A stretch of DNA of 17,926 bases. Origin: Desulfuromonadaceae bacterium GWB2_53_15. GTDB lineage: Bacteria > Desulfobacterota > Desulfuromonadia > Geobacterales > Pseudopelobacteraceae. Position 1 is the first letter of the stretch. Every line of letters starts with the position of its first letter. The stretch covers positions 1 through 17,926 of the forward strand of contig MHXL01000056.1 of NCBI GenBank assembly GCA_001824455.1, read 5' to 3'. This document shows positions 6,877 through 13,176 of this stretch, piece after piece. The position numbers were made by a program, and so were the translations under genes. Below the pieces are notes generated by a model that was not told the DNA's origin, searched no databases, and saw only the letters and a list, made by a program, of their open reading frames with translations.

Positions 6877-7955
6877 CAATAGCTGCGGAGCGGCCGATAG
6901 AGCGTATCCCGCTCGACCGGGATCTTGCCGGCCTTGTGAATCAGGCGGATGATATCTTCCTTGGTCAGGGACTGCGGGCTCTGGGCGCCGGCGTCGTGGC
7001 CGATCTTTTCTTCCACCACGGTGCCGTCCAGGTCGTTGACCCCAAAGGACAGCGCCACCTGGGCGATCTTCTCTCCCAGCATGATCCAGTAGGCCTTGAT
7101 GTGGTCGAAATTATCCAGGAAGATGCGGGCAATGGCCAGGGTCTTCAGGTCATCCAGACCGGAGGTCGCCTTGATGTCCAGCTTCAGATCGGAATTTTCC
7201 GGCTGGAAAGCCAGAGGGATGAAGGCCTGGAACCCACCGGTTTCGTCCTGCAGGGTCCGCAGCAGCTCCAAGTGCGCCACCCGGTCGCTAGCGCTTTCCA
7301 GATGCCCGTAGAGCATGGTGGCGTTGGTTTTTAATCCGGCCAGATGGGCCAGGCGGATAATCTCCAGCCAGCGCGCTCCTGAGATCTTTTCCGGGCAGAT
7401 CTTCTGGCGGACCTCTTCCACCAGGATCTCCGCGCCGCCACCCGGCATGGAGCCCAGCCCGGCAGCTTTGAGACGCTCCAGCACCTGTTCTATTGAAAGT
7501 CCGGCTATGCGGGAAAAATATTCGATCTCCACGGCCGTGAAAGCCTTGATGTGCAGCCTGGGGGCGGCTTGATGCATCGCTGTGAGCATGTCGGTGTAAA
7601 ACTCGAAGGCCAGATCGGGATGCAGCCCCCCCACCATATGCACCTCGGTGGCGCCTTCGGCCTGGGCCTCTTTGGCTCGGCGGCAGATTTCATCCAGAGC
7701 CAGGGTATAGGCCCCCTCTTCGCCGGCGGTGCGGGAGAAGGCGCAGAAGGCGCAGCGGTTGACGCAGATGTTGGTGGGGTTGATGTGGCGGTTGACATTG
7801 AAGAAGACGCTTTTGCCGTTCTTGCGCTCATTAGCCAAGGCAGCCAGTTCGCCGATCGCGAGCAGGTCGTTGGATTCAAACAGGAACAGGGCTTCGTCGG
7901 TGGATATGCGCTGATTGGCGCGAACTTTTGCGGCGATGATTTCATAGGTTGACAT
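6876..7955 (-). CDS. mqnE: Aminofutalosine synthase MqnE (radical SAM, menaquinone biosynthesis)
   Basis: MqnE joins 3-(1-carboxyvinyloxy)benzoate and the SAM adenosyl group to make aminofutalosine, in the futalosine route to menaquinone. The radical-SAM cluster motif C64-x3-C68-x2-C71 lies in TNICVNRCAFCAFSR (61-75). Further family blocks are MPGGGAEIL, LKTNATMLYGHLES, ETGGFQAFIPLAFQPEN and FDHIKAYWIMLG. These match MqnE rather than the related MqnC. I place the start at the ATG at 7955 (359 residues, MSTYEIIAAKVRANQ), where the family's N-terminus begins. A TTG at 7991 extends the frame by 12 residues, and neither start has a convincing ribosome site. The stop overlaps the methyltransferase start. 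MqnA, MqnB, MqnC and MqnD are not in the window. Confidence 0.95.
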   Translation of the reverse strand: MSTYEIIAAKVRANQRISTDEALFLFESNDLLAIGELAALANERKNGKSVFFNVNRHINPTNICVNRCAFCAFSRTAGEEGAYTLALDEICRRAKEAQAEGATEVHMVGGLHPDLAFEFYTDMLTAMHQAAPRLHIKAFTAVEIEYFSRIAGLSIEQVLERLKAAGLGSMPGGGAEILVEEVRQKICPEKISGARWLEIIRLAHLAGLKTNATMLYGHLESASDRVAHLELLRTLQDETGGFQAFIPLAFQPENSDLKLDIKATSGLDDLKTLAIARIFLDNFDHIKAYWIMLGEKIAQVALSFGVNDLDGTVVEEKIGHDAGAQSPQSLTKEDIIRLIHKAGKIPVERDTLYRPLRSY

Positions 7956-8057
7956 GGGGTGAAGTTTACGGCAAAGCGTGCAGGGCTTCAAGAAATTTGT
8001 GAATCAAACTTTATGGGGAGAAGACAGACCGCCACATTGGTTGTTGTCAGGTGCTTA

Positions 8058-8088
8058 ACCCATCTTATCAAGATGTCAGCAAATGGGT
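8058..8088. promoter_or_regulatory. Nested dyad upstream of the toxin-antitoxin pair (candidate autoregulatory operator)
   Basis: ACCCAT (8058-8063) and ATGGGT (8083-8088) form an outer inverted repeat. Inside and overlapping it, CATCTT (8061-8066) and AAGATG (8070-8075) form a second with a 3-base centre. It lies 59 bases before the antitoxin start, where type II antitoxins commonly bind. No convincing -35/-10 pair was found. Confidence 0.3.
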
Positions 8089-8146
8089 AAATGGGCATTG
8101 CCTCAAAAGGCCATACGTGCTAACTTAATTGAAGGAGGTACTTACC

Positions 8147-8416
8147 ATGTTACTGCAAACAGATGCCAGACGCCGAATCACGCTGCCACCATCTGTCGGC
8201 ATAAAGCCCGGCGATGCCATTGATCTTGAAATACTGGAGGATGGCAGAATCATGCTGATTCCCGTAGAAGCGGTACCCAAGCACCAACTGTGGGCTTGGA
8301 CCACCGAGGCTAAACAGGCTATCAGCGATTCTCTCACCGACCCGCGTCCCTCTATTGAGGTTACCACCCCAAAACAGGCTGCGGATGTTGCTAAAAGGTG
8401 GACGAATGAGGGTTGA
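8147..8416 (+). CDS. AbrB/MazE/SpoVT-type antitoxin
   Basis: An 89-residue protein with an N-terminal swapped-hairpin AbrB-type DNA-binding domain at about 1-42 (LLQTDARRRITLPPSVGIKPGD, seen as DARRRITLPPS then GIKPGDAIDLEILEDGRIML). The polar C-terminus (about 45-89) is where such antitoxins bind and block their toxin. The ATG at 8147 has a perfect AGGAGGT at 8133-8139, 7 bases away; an upstream TTG at 8129 is too early. The stop overlaps the next gene by 11 bases, the usual antitoxin-first arrangement. Expected role: neutralise the downstream toxin and repress the operon. The partner type is RelE-like rather than MazF or VapC, comparable in principle to PrlF-YhaV. Confidence 0.85.
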   Translation: MLLQTDARRRITLPPSVGIKPGDAIDLEILEDGRIMLIPVEAVPKHQLWAWTTEAKQAISDSLTDPRPSIEVTTPKQAADVAKRWTNEG

Positions 8417-8705
8417 AATCAGACCGGCCTTTGAGGAGGCTGTCATGTCGGCAGAGTTGCCGGTGCGTAAGGCTGCGGCCAAGATGCTTAAACAGCTTCA
8501 ATCTCTGGAACTGCCGCAATTATGGAGTCACCCTGGGTTGAATTTTGAAAAGCTGCATGGCATGATCGAACCGGCAACGGGTTATCAGCTCTATTCACTG
8601 CGTGTAACCGGCAGCGCCCGTGCGGTCAGTTGCCTGCTCACCGGGCCAACGATAGTGCTGGTAAGTTTGCATGTTCAGCATGATAAGGCGTATCGGGTGA
8701 AATAG
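8406..8705 (+). CDS. Putative RelE-superfamily toxin of the AbrB-paired module
   Basis: A 99-residue protein starting at the ATG at 8406, inside the end of the antitoxin gene, with AGGTGG at 8396-8401 as ribosome site. Residues ~20-35 form a helix (RKAAAKMLKQLQSL). NFEKLHG (46-52) and YSLRVTGSARAVSCLL (63-78) followed by IVLVSLHVQHDKAY (83-96) fit the beta-sheet core of RelE/ParE-fold toxins (F-x-K-L-x-G, then L-R-V-x-x-x-R-A, then a strand ending in His-x-x-x-Tyr). His92 and Tyr96 fall where RelE/HigB-like nucleases carry conserved residues, although this is a family-level similarity, not proof of mRNA cleavage. Context with the antitoxin strongly supports a toxin role. Confidence 0.72.
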   Translation: MRVEIRPAFEEAVMSAELPVRKAAAKMLKQLQSLELPQLWSHPGLNFEKLHGMIEPATGYQLYSLRVTGSARAVSCLLTGPTIVLVSLHVQHDKAYRVK

Positions 8706-8711
8706 AAATTA

Positions 8712-8867
8712 TCAATTCACGATATCAAAAACCAAGTCCAATCCTGCGTTGGTATCCATCATCAGCACCTTATTCCGGGTGTCATCATCATTTAGGTCAA
8801 GCCGCTTGATATTGCCGCCTACTACCCTGATTAGCTCAATCCTGCCGAAATCGCCATGATGCTTCTG
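8712..8867 (-). other. Unidentified coding remnant (C-terminal fragment)
   Basis: On the minus strand the frame from 8867 to the stop at 8712 reads a protein-like tail: GDFGRIELIRVVGGNIKRL then LDLNDDDTRNKV and GLDLVFDIVN. Further upstream the frame becomes basic and low quality, and it runs through the hairpin at 8913-8948. A different frame there (ALYTLLGISNALLAKYAP) hints at a frameshift near 8868. No start or ribosome site is visible. I take it as the 3' remnant of a lost gene; the family is not recognised. Confidence 0.35.
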
Positions 8868-8912
8868 GGGCGTACTTGGCAAGCAAGGCATTAGAGATTC
8901 CAAGCAAGGTAT

Positions 8913-8948
8913 AAAGCGCCCCCGATGGAATCTCCATCGGGGGCGTTT
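8913..8948. terminator. Strong GC-rich hairpin, possible terminator
   Basis: CGCCCCCGATGGA (8917-8929) pairs perfectly with TCCATCGGGGGCG (8933-8945) across a 3-base loop, extended by A/T and wobble pairs to 16 bp. Only three T follow on the plus strand and CTTTATA on the minus strand, so termination would be weak in U-tract terms. It could serve the toxin-antitoxin transcript from the left or the old minus-strand genes from the right. Confidence 0.45.
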
Positions 8949-8986
8949 GCGCGCAACGTATGTAATCAATCCTACCCCAAAAACTT

Positions 8987-9242
8987 TTATCCGACTCGAT
9001 TACGCCAATAGTTAGGTTCACGTCGCAGGTGCATGACGGCAAGCACGTGTATCATTTTTGTTTTCTACATGGAAAATCAGGCCAAACTGGAAATGGTTCA
9101 GCAGACAGCATCGTATTGGACCGGATATGACCGGCCAGGCTCCCGGATTTTTTGTTATGCGGCCTCCGGCCAGCGAAACCTCATCAAGAAATCGGCCACC
9201 GAGCCCCGGCTGACATTTCTGATAATACCCGGCGGCTACCTG
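8987..9242 (-). pseudogene. Decayed RelE/ParE-family toxin (N-terminus missing, one frameshift)
   Basis: Translating the minus strand from 9242 gives AAGYYQKCQPGLGGRFLDEV, then RITKNPGAWPVI and NHFQFGLIFHVENK. This is the RelE/ParE pattern (YY-x-GLG-x-RFLDEV, then I-x-x-NP-x-x-W, then F-x-F-x-L-I-F-x-V). Near 9055-9059 the frame breaks. Removing one base from the T5 run (A5 on the coding strand) joins it in frame to IHVLAVMHLRREPNYWRNRVG and a TAA at 8987, the classic toxin C-terminus with H-x-R-R-x-P-x-Y-W. A TGA at 9243-9245 sits immediately upstream and no start codon exists, so the first ~15 residues are gone. No antitoxin gene remains beside it. The decay places this pocket as an old toxin-antitoxin site between ndh and mqnE. 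Confidence 0.8.
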
Positions 9243-9260
9243 TCAGACTCTGGAATTCGA

Positions 9261-10514
9261 TCAGTGTCGTTGCCCTGCCTCTCGCCTGGTGATGAGCCGC
9301 ACTTGTCGCTCATGGAACCAGTAGTACCAGACCCAGTTGAGCATGACCACGATGCGGTTGCGAAACCCGATCAGGTAGTACAGGTGCAGCAGCAGCCAGA
9401 CCAGCCAGGCCAGGTATCCACGGAAGTTAAGGCCGAAGGCGGTTGCCACGGCTGCATTGCGGCCTATGGTTGCCATGCTGCCTTTGTCGCGATACATAAA
9501 CGGAGAAAGGTTTGTGCCCGCTTCCCTGGCCAGGATCGCCTTTCCGGCATAGCTGCCCATCTGCATGGCCACAGGAGCGGTCATGGGAAGTGCAACGCCA
9601 TCCTGCTCCAGATAGGCCATATCTCCGATCACGAACACCTCGGGGTGGCCGGGCAGGGTCAGGTCGGGTTGCACGGGAACCCTGCCGCCTGCCTTGGGTG
9701 TCACGCCGAGTCCAGAGGAGAGCGGCGAGGCCTTGACCCCGGCCGACCAGAATAAAGTGTGCGCAGGGATAACGGCACCGTCGTGCAGCACCACCCGTTC
9801 CGGGCCGGCGTCCACCACTCTGGCGTTAAGAAGTACTTCCACCGACATGCTGCGCAGTTTTCTGAGCGTATATGTGCGCAATTTCTCCGGCATGGCAGCC
9901 AACAGCCTGTCCGTGGCTTCCACCAGCACCACCCTGGCCGCATGGACGCTTAATTCGGGGTAATCCTTGGCCAGGACAAATTGGATCAGCTCGACCAGCG
10001 CCCCGGCAAACTCGACTCCGGTCGGCCCGCCACCGACGATGACAAACGTCATCAGCGCCCGCCTGCGGGACAGGTCGGGCTCGTTGACCGCCCGTTCAAA
10101 GGCGGTCAGGATGTGGTTGCGCAAACTCTCTCCGTCCGCCAGTTCCTTGAGGTCGAAGGAGTGTTGCTCGACCGAATCCAGGCCGAAGAAATTGGTGCAG
10201 CTGCCGGCGCCGATTACCAGGTAGTCGTAAGGGATGATGCCGTTGTCGGTCCGAACCTCCCGGGTATCAAGATCAATCCCGGTCACCTCGCCCAGATGAA
10301 AACGCGTTCCCGGCCAATGCCGGGCCATGGCCCGCACCGAATGGGCGATAGATTCCTGTTCCAGGCCAGCAGTCGCCACCTGGTAGAGCAGCGGCTGGAA
10401 CAGGTGATAGTTGTTACGGTCCGCCAGCACAATATCATGTCCGCTGCCCGCCAGGGCGCGTGCAGCACGGATTCCGCCAAAACCCATGCCGATTATGGCA
10501 ACTCGTTTTTTCAT
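9261..10514 (-). CDS. ndh: Type II NADH dehydrogenase (NDH-2), NAD(P)/FAD-dependent oxidoreductase
   Basis: A 417-residue flavoprotein that oxidises NADH and passes electrons to quinone at the inner face of the membrane without pumping protons. The FAD-binding GxGxxG is at 9-14 (GMGFGG), the NADH-binding GGGPTGVEFAG at 161-171, and the late FAD motif VIGDMAYLEQDG is followed by PMTAPVAMQMG, the usual quinone-side signature. A hydrophobic C-terminal stretch at about 365-400 (WLVWLLLHLYYLIGF then WVWYYWF) is typical of the membrane anchor. The ATG at 10514 is directly preceded by an in-frame GTG at 10517, and neither has a strong ribosome site. The gene follows hcp on the same strand, separated by a strong hairpin. 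Its 3' end abuts the toxin pseudogene. Confidence 0.92.
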   Translation of the reverse strand: MKKRVAIIGMGFGGIRAARALAGSGHDIVLADRNNYHLFQPLLYQVATAGLEQESIAHSVRAMARHWPGTRFHLGEVTGIDLDTREVRTDNGIIPYDYLVIGAGSCTNFFGLDSVEQHSFDLKELADGESLRNHILTAFERAVNEPDLSRRRALMTFVIVGGGPTGVEFAGALVELIQFVLAKDYPELSVHAARVVLVEATDRLLAAMPEKLRTYTLRKLRSMSVEVLLNARVVDAGPERVVLHDGAVIPAHTLFWSAGVKASPLSSGLGVTPKAGGRVPVQPDLTLPGHPEVFVIGDMAYLEQDGVALPMTAPVAMQMGSYAGKAILAREAGTNLSPFMYRDKGSMATIGRNAAVATAFGLNFRGYLAWLVWLLLHLYYLIGFRNRIVVMLNWVWYYWFHERQVRLITRREAGQRH

Positions 10515-10547
10515 CACTTATGGCTCTTTCATCTTCGGGAGATTCAA

Positions 10548-10587
10548 ACAACGAACGCCTCGCAGTGAACCGCGAGGCGTTCGTTGT
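10548..10587. terminator. 16-bp perfect hairpin between hcp and ndh
   Basis: ACAACGAACGCCTCGC (10548-10563) pairs perfectly with GCGAGGCGTTCGTTGT (10572-10587) across an 8-base loop. It lies 22 bases after the hcp stop on the minus strand and ends in TTTGAATC there, so the U-tract is short. Probable terminator or attenuator after hcp; it would reduce read-through into ndh. Confidence 0.65.
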
Positions 10588-10609
10588 GTTCATTATCATT
10601 TGGCTTGCA

Positions 10610-12211
10610 TTATCCCAGCATGGCCTTCATGTCGGCATCGACCGTGGTGATCGGACCGACGTTAAAGTTCTCAACCAGGAAGTTGAGCACGTTGGGGGTG
10701 ATGAAGGCCGGCAGGGTTGGCCCGAGTTTGATGTTCTTGATGCCCAGATGGAACAGGGTCAGCAGGATGACGACCGCCTTCTGCTCGTACCAGGACAGGA
10801 CCATGGAGAGCGGCAGGTCGTTGACGCCGCACTCAAAGGCGCCTGCCAGGGCCACTGCGATCTGGATGGCCGAGTAGGCGTCGTTGCATTGGCCGATGTC
10901 CAGCAGGCGGGGGATGCCGCCGATATCGCCGAACTCCATCTTGTTGAAGCGGTACTTGCCGCAGGCCAGGGTCATGATGACCGTGTCCATGGGAGCCTTC
11001 TCGGCGAACTCGGTGTAGTAGTTGCGCCCTGATTTGGCGCCGTCGCAGCCGCCAACCAGGAAGAAGTGCTTGATGGCGCCGGATTTGACTGCGGCGATGA
11101 CCTTGTCGGCCACGCCCAGCACGGCGTTGTGGCCGAAGCCGGTCAGGATCTCCTGACCCGGATTTTCCGGCAGCGCCGGGCACTCCAGGGCCTTGTTGAT
11201 CAATCCGCTGAAATCCCAGCCGTCGATGTGCTTGACACCGGGCCAGGCCACCAGGCCCCAGGTGAAGAGGCGGTCGGTGTAGGAGTCAGCCGGTCTCTGG
11301 ATGCAGTTGGTGTTGAAGACGATCGCGCCGGGGAAGTTGACGAATTCCTTGGCCTGATCCTGCCACGCGCCGCCGAAGTTGCCCACCAGGTGGCTGTATT
11401 TCTTGAGACCTGGGTAACCGTGGGCCGGCAGCATCTCACCGTGGGTGTAGACGTTGATGCCTTTGCCTTCGGTCTGCTTGAGGATCTCCTCCAGCATCTT
11501 AAGGTCGTGACCGGAAACCAGGATAGCCTTGCCGGCCTTGGTGCCGAGCTGAACCGGAGTTGGTACCGGATGGCCGTAGGTATCGGTGTGGGCGCTGTTC
11601 AGGAGTCCCATCACGGTCAGGTTCTGCTTGCCGCACTCCATGGCCAGGCCGACGAAATCCATCAGACCAAGGTTGGAGTCGGTGGTTGCGGCCAGCGCCT
11701 TCTGGAAGTAGGCCATAACCTCGTCGTCGCTGCGGCCCAGGATCATGGCATGATCCATGTAGGCAGCCATGCCCTTCAGGCCGTACATCAGGATCTCGAT
11801 CACGGAGCGGATATCTTCGTTGACATGCTGGGTATTGATGCCGTGCATCTCGCCTTGGGCAACCATCCCTGCAAGGTCGTCGGCGGGCTGCCAGGCAGCT
11901 GTTTCACCAGGGATCGTCACGCCTGCAATGGCCTTGGCCTTCTCCTTCAACTCATAGCACTGTTTGATCAGGCCGGCAATGCGGGCTGGTTCAAAATCGA
12001 CATTGGTGACGGTTGTAAAGAGACCCTCGATGGTGAAGCGGTCTATCTCGGCGTTGCGTCCGACCTTGTCGGCGTAAAGCGCCAGACTCTTGAGTCCGTA
12101 GACCAGGTGATCCTGCAGAGCCGCCACATCGGGTTTCTTGCCGCATACGCCAGAAATATTGCACCCGGTTCCATTTGCTGCTTGCTCGCATTGATTACAA
12201 AACATTCCCAT
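10610..12211 (-). CDS. hcp: Hydroxylamine reductase / hybrid cluster protein
   Basis: A 533-residue Fe-S protein. Hcp carries a hybrid [4Fe-2O-2S] cluster and reduces hydroxylamine, or NO as shown for some members, acting in anaerobic nitrosative-stress defence. The N-terminal cluster motif is C5-x2-C8-x8-C17-x5-C23, the pattern of the anaerobe type rather than the longer-spaced enterobacterial one. Hybrid-cluster ligand regions are visible: THGEMLPAHGYP, FNTNCIQRP, LVGGCDGAKSGRNYYTEFA, TLACGKYRFNK and LDIGQCNDAYSA. The start at 12211 (MGMFCNQCEQ) has an excellent GAGGAGGA ribosome site; the frame is open upstream by 55 codons but has no ribosome site there. An HcpR-like palindrome and a TATAAT lie upstream. 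No hcr reductase is adjacent. Confidence 0.97.
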   Translation of the reverse strand: MGMFCNQCEQAANGTGCNISGVCGKKPDVAALQDHLVYGLKSLALYADKVGRNAEIDRFTIEGLFTTVTNVDFEPARIAGLIKQCYELKEKAKAIAGVTIPGETAAWQPADDLAGMVAQGEMHGINTQHVNEDIRSVIEILMYGLKGMAAYMDHAMILGRSDDEVMAYFQKALAATTDSNLGLMDFVGLAMECGKQNLTVMGLLNSAHTDTYGHPVPTPVQLGTKAGKAILVSGHDLKMLEEILKQTEGKGINVYTHGEMLPAHGYPGLKKYSHLVGNFGGAWQDQAKEFVNFPGAIVFNTNCIQRPADSYTDRLFTWGLVAWPGVKHIDGWDFSGLINKALECPALPENPGQEILTGFGHNAVLGVADKVIAAVKSGAIKHFFLVGGCDGAKSGRNYYTEFAEKAPMDTVIMTLACGKYRFNKMEFGDIGGIPRLLDIGQCNDAYSAIQIAVALAGAFECGVNDLPLSMVLSWYEQKAVVILLTLFHLGIKNIKLGPTLPAFITPNVLNFLVENFNVGPITTVDADMKAMLG

Positions 12212-12281
12212 GATAATCCTCCTCAGTTTTTTTATTGTCCGACAGACTTGCGGATTAGTAATTCGTTTCTGTGGTATGTAC

Positions 12282-12287
12282 ATTATA
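12282..12287 (-). promoter_or_regulatory. -10 box of the hcp promoter
   Basis: On the minus strand this is an exact TATAAT, 71 bases before the hcp start codon. No good -35 lies 16-18 bases upstream, but the palindrome at 12308-12321 sits where a class II activator would overlap the -35 region. Confidence 0.5.
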
Positions 12288-12307
12288 TTGTATTCTGTGA
12301 TAATTGC

Positions 12308-12321
12308 TTGACTCTGGTCAA
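12308..12321. promoter_or_regulatory. HcpR-like (CRP/FNR-family) binding palindrome upstream of hcp
   Basis: TTGACT-CT-GGTCAA is one base from a perfect TTGACC-N2-GGTCAA dyad, the type of site described for HcpR in sulfate- and metal-reducing deltaproteobacteria (from memory of that literature). Its centre is 30 bases from the centre of the hcp TATAAT, placing it about -40 relative to transcription start, the position of a class II CRP/FNR activator. Confidence 0.6.
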
Positions 12322-12402
12322 AAAAATTGAAATGCGGTAAATAATCGTATGCTTGTAATGCAGCTTGAATTGCCATACTATCTCTTGCCTGTGGGGTGCC
12401 GA

Positions 12403-13149
12403 ATGTCCCGTATCTTTATGCTGCTGGTTGTTATCCTGTTTGCTGCAGGGTGTTCAAAGACACCTTCCGAAAAGAGTGCCTCTACCTCCCCCGCTATAAG
12501 CATAAAAACAGCTGACGGAACAGCCATCGAACTCGAACCATCACCGGAGGGTTTCCCCCTCGGACTCGGCACCAGCCAGGGCTTTGCCCTTCATCTGTTC
12601 GACTCTCCCGGCGCCAACCAGGGATTCAAGATATTTCCACCCGAAAGCGGCTTCAAACGTCACTATGACGAATTCACCCTTGCAGGTAAGGTTCATCTGG
12701 TCATTACCGAGGAATCCAATCCGCCCAAGCTGTACTTCGACGAGAACCGCAACGGGGATCTGACCGATGATCGTCCCCCCGCCATCGGAGAAGGAGCGGC
12801 ATTTTTTCCAAACCACTATTCCATTCAGATACGCTACGATGATGAAAAGGTCGTGACACCCTACCGGCTCTGGATGTTCGGCAGCAACATGGGAGGGGTT
12901 CGGTTTTATCCCGCGTGCCACTGGCACGGCACCCTGACCGTCAATGGCGCCCTCTACAAGATCATCGCCTTTGACGGCAACTCCGACGGTGACTATTCCA
13001 ATGACCCGGTGGTGCTCGATGCCAACAATAACGGTAAGGCTGATGACTATGAAAAGCTGGCTCCCGGCCAAAGCATCACCATTGACGGCCGGCAGGTGAC
13101 TCTGGTATCGATTTCGCGCAGCGGATTAACGGCCCGTTTCAGGCTTTGA
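12403..13149 (+). CDS. Exported lipoprotein with Ca-binding-like D-x-N-x-N/D-G loops
   Basis: A 248-residue protein with a lipoprotein signal peptide: MSRIF, a hydrophobic core, then LFAAGC with the lipid-carrying Cys at 17, followed by a Ser/Thr-rich linker. Three acidic loops look like EF-hand or dockerin-type calcium sites: DENRNGDLTDD (113-123), DGNSDGDYSND (191-201) and DANNNGKADDYE (206-217). The protein is otherwise unassigned. The ATG at 12403 is preferred over the ATG at 12349 because the signal peptide starts there; the ribosome site (GGGGTG) is modest. It is 27 bases upstream of the zinc-ribbon membrane protein on the same strand, so they are probably co-transcribed. The gene is divergent from hcp. 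Function unknown. Confidence 0.78.
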   Translation: MSRIFMLLVVILFAAGCSKTPSEKSASTSPAISIKTADGTAIELEPSPEGFPLGLGTSQGFALHLFDSPGANQGFKIFPPESGFKRHYDEFTLAGKVHLVITEESNPPKLYFDENRNGDLTDDRPPAIGEGAAFFPNHYSIQIRYDDEKVVTPYRLWMFGSNMGGVRFYPACHWHGTLTVNGALYKIIAFDGNSDGDYSNDPVVLDANNNGKADDYEKLAPGQSITIDGRQVTLVSISRSGLTARFRL

Positions 13150-13176
13150 TGGAATAACCGGCAAGGAGAAAAGAAT

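Noticed and set aside
8836..9042. 68-codon minus-strand ORF
   Set aside because: It spans the toxin pseudogene stop and the perfect hairpin at 8917-8945, so it is not a sensible coding region as a whole; only a short part may belong to a remnant.
9033..9755. 240-codon plus-strand ORF
   Set aside because: Its second two-thirds are antisense to ndh, and its first third is antisense to the toxin pseudogene, which explains the sequence better.
12308..12313. TTGACT as a -35 box for the plus-strand lipoprotein gene
   Set aside because: No -10 box lies 16-18 bases downstream; TAAATA is 24 bases away. The palindrome is better explained as a regulator site for hcp.
11066..12340. 424-codon plus-strand ORF
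   Set aside because: It is fully antisense to hcp. High-GC third positions often leave the opposite strand open; the hcp motifs are unmistakable.
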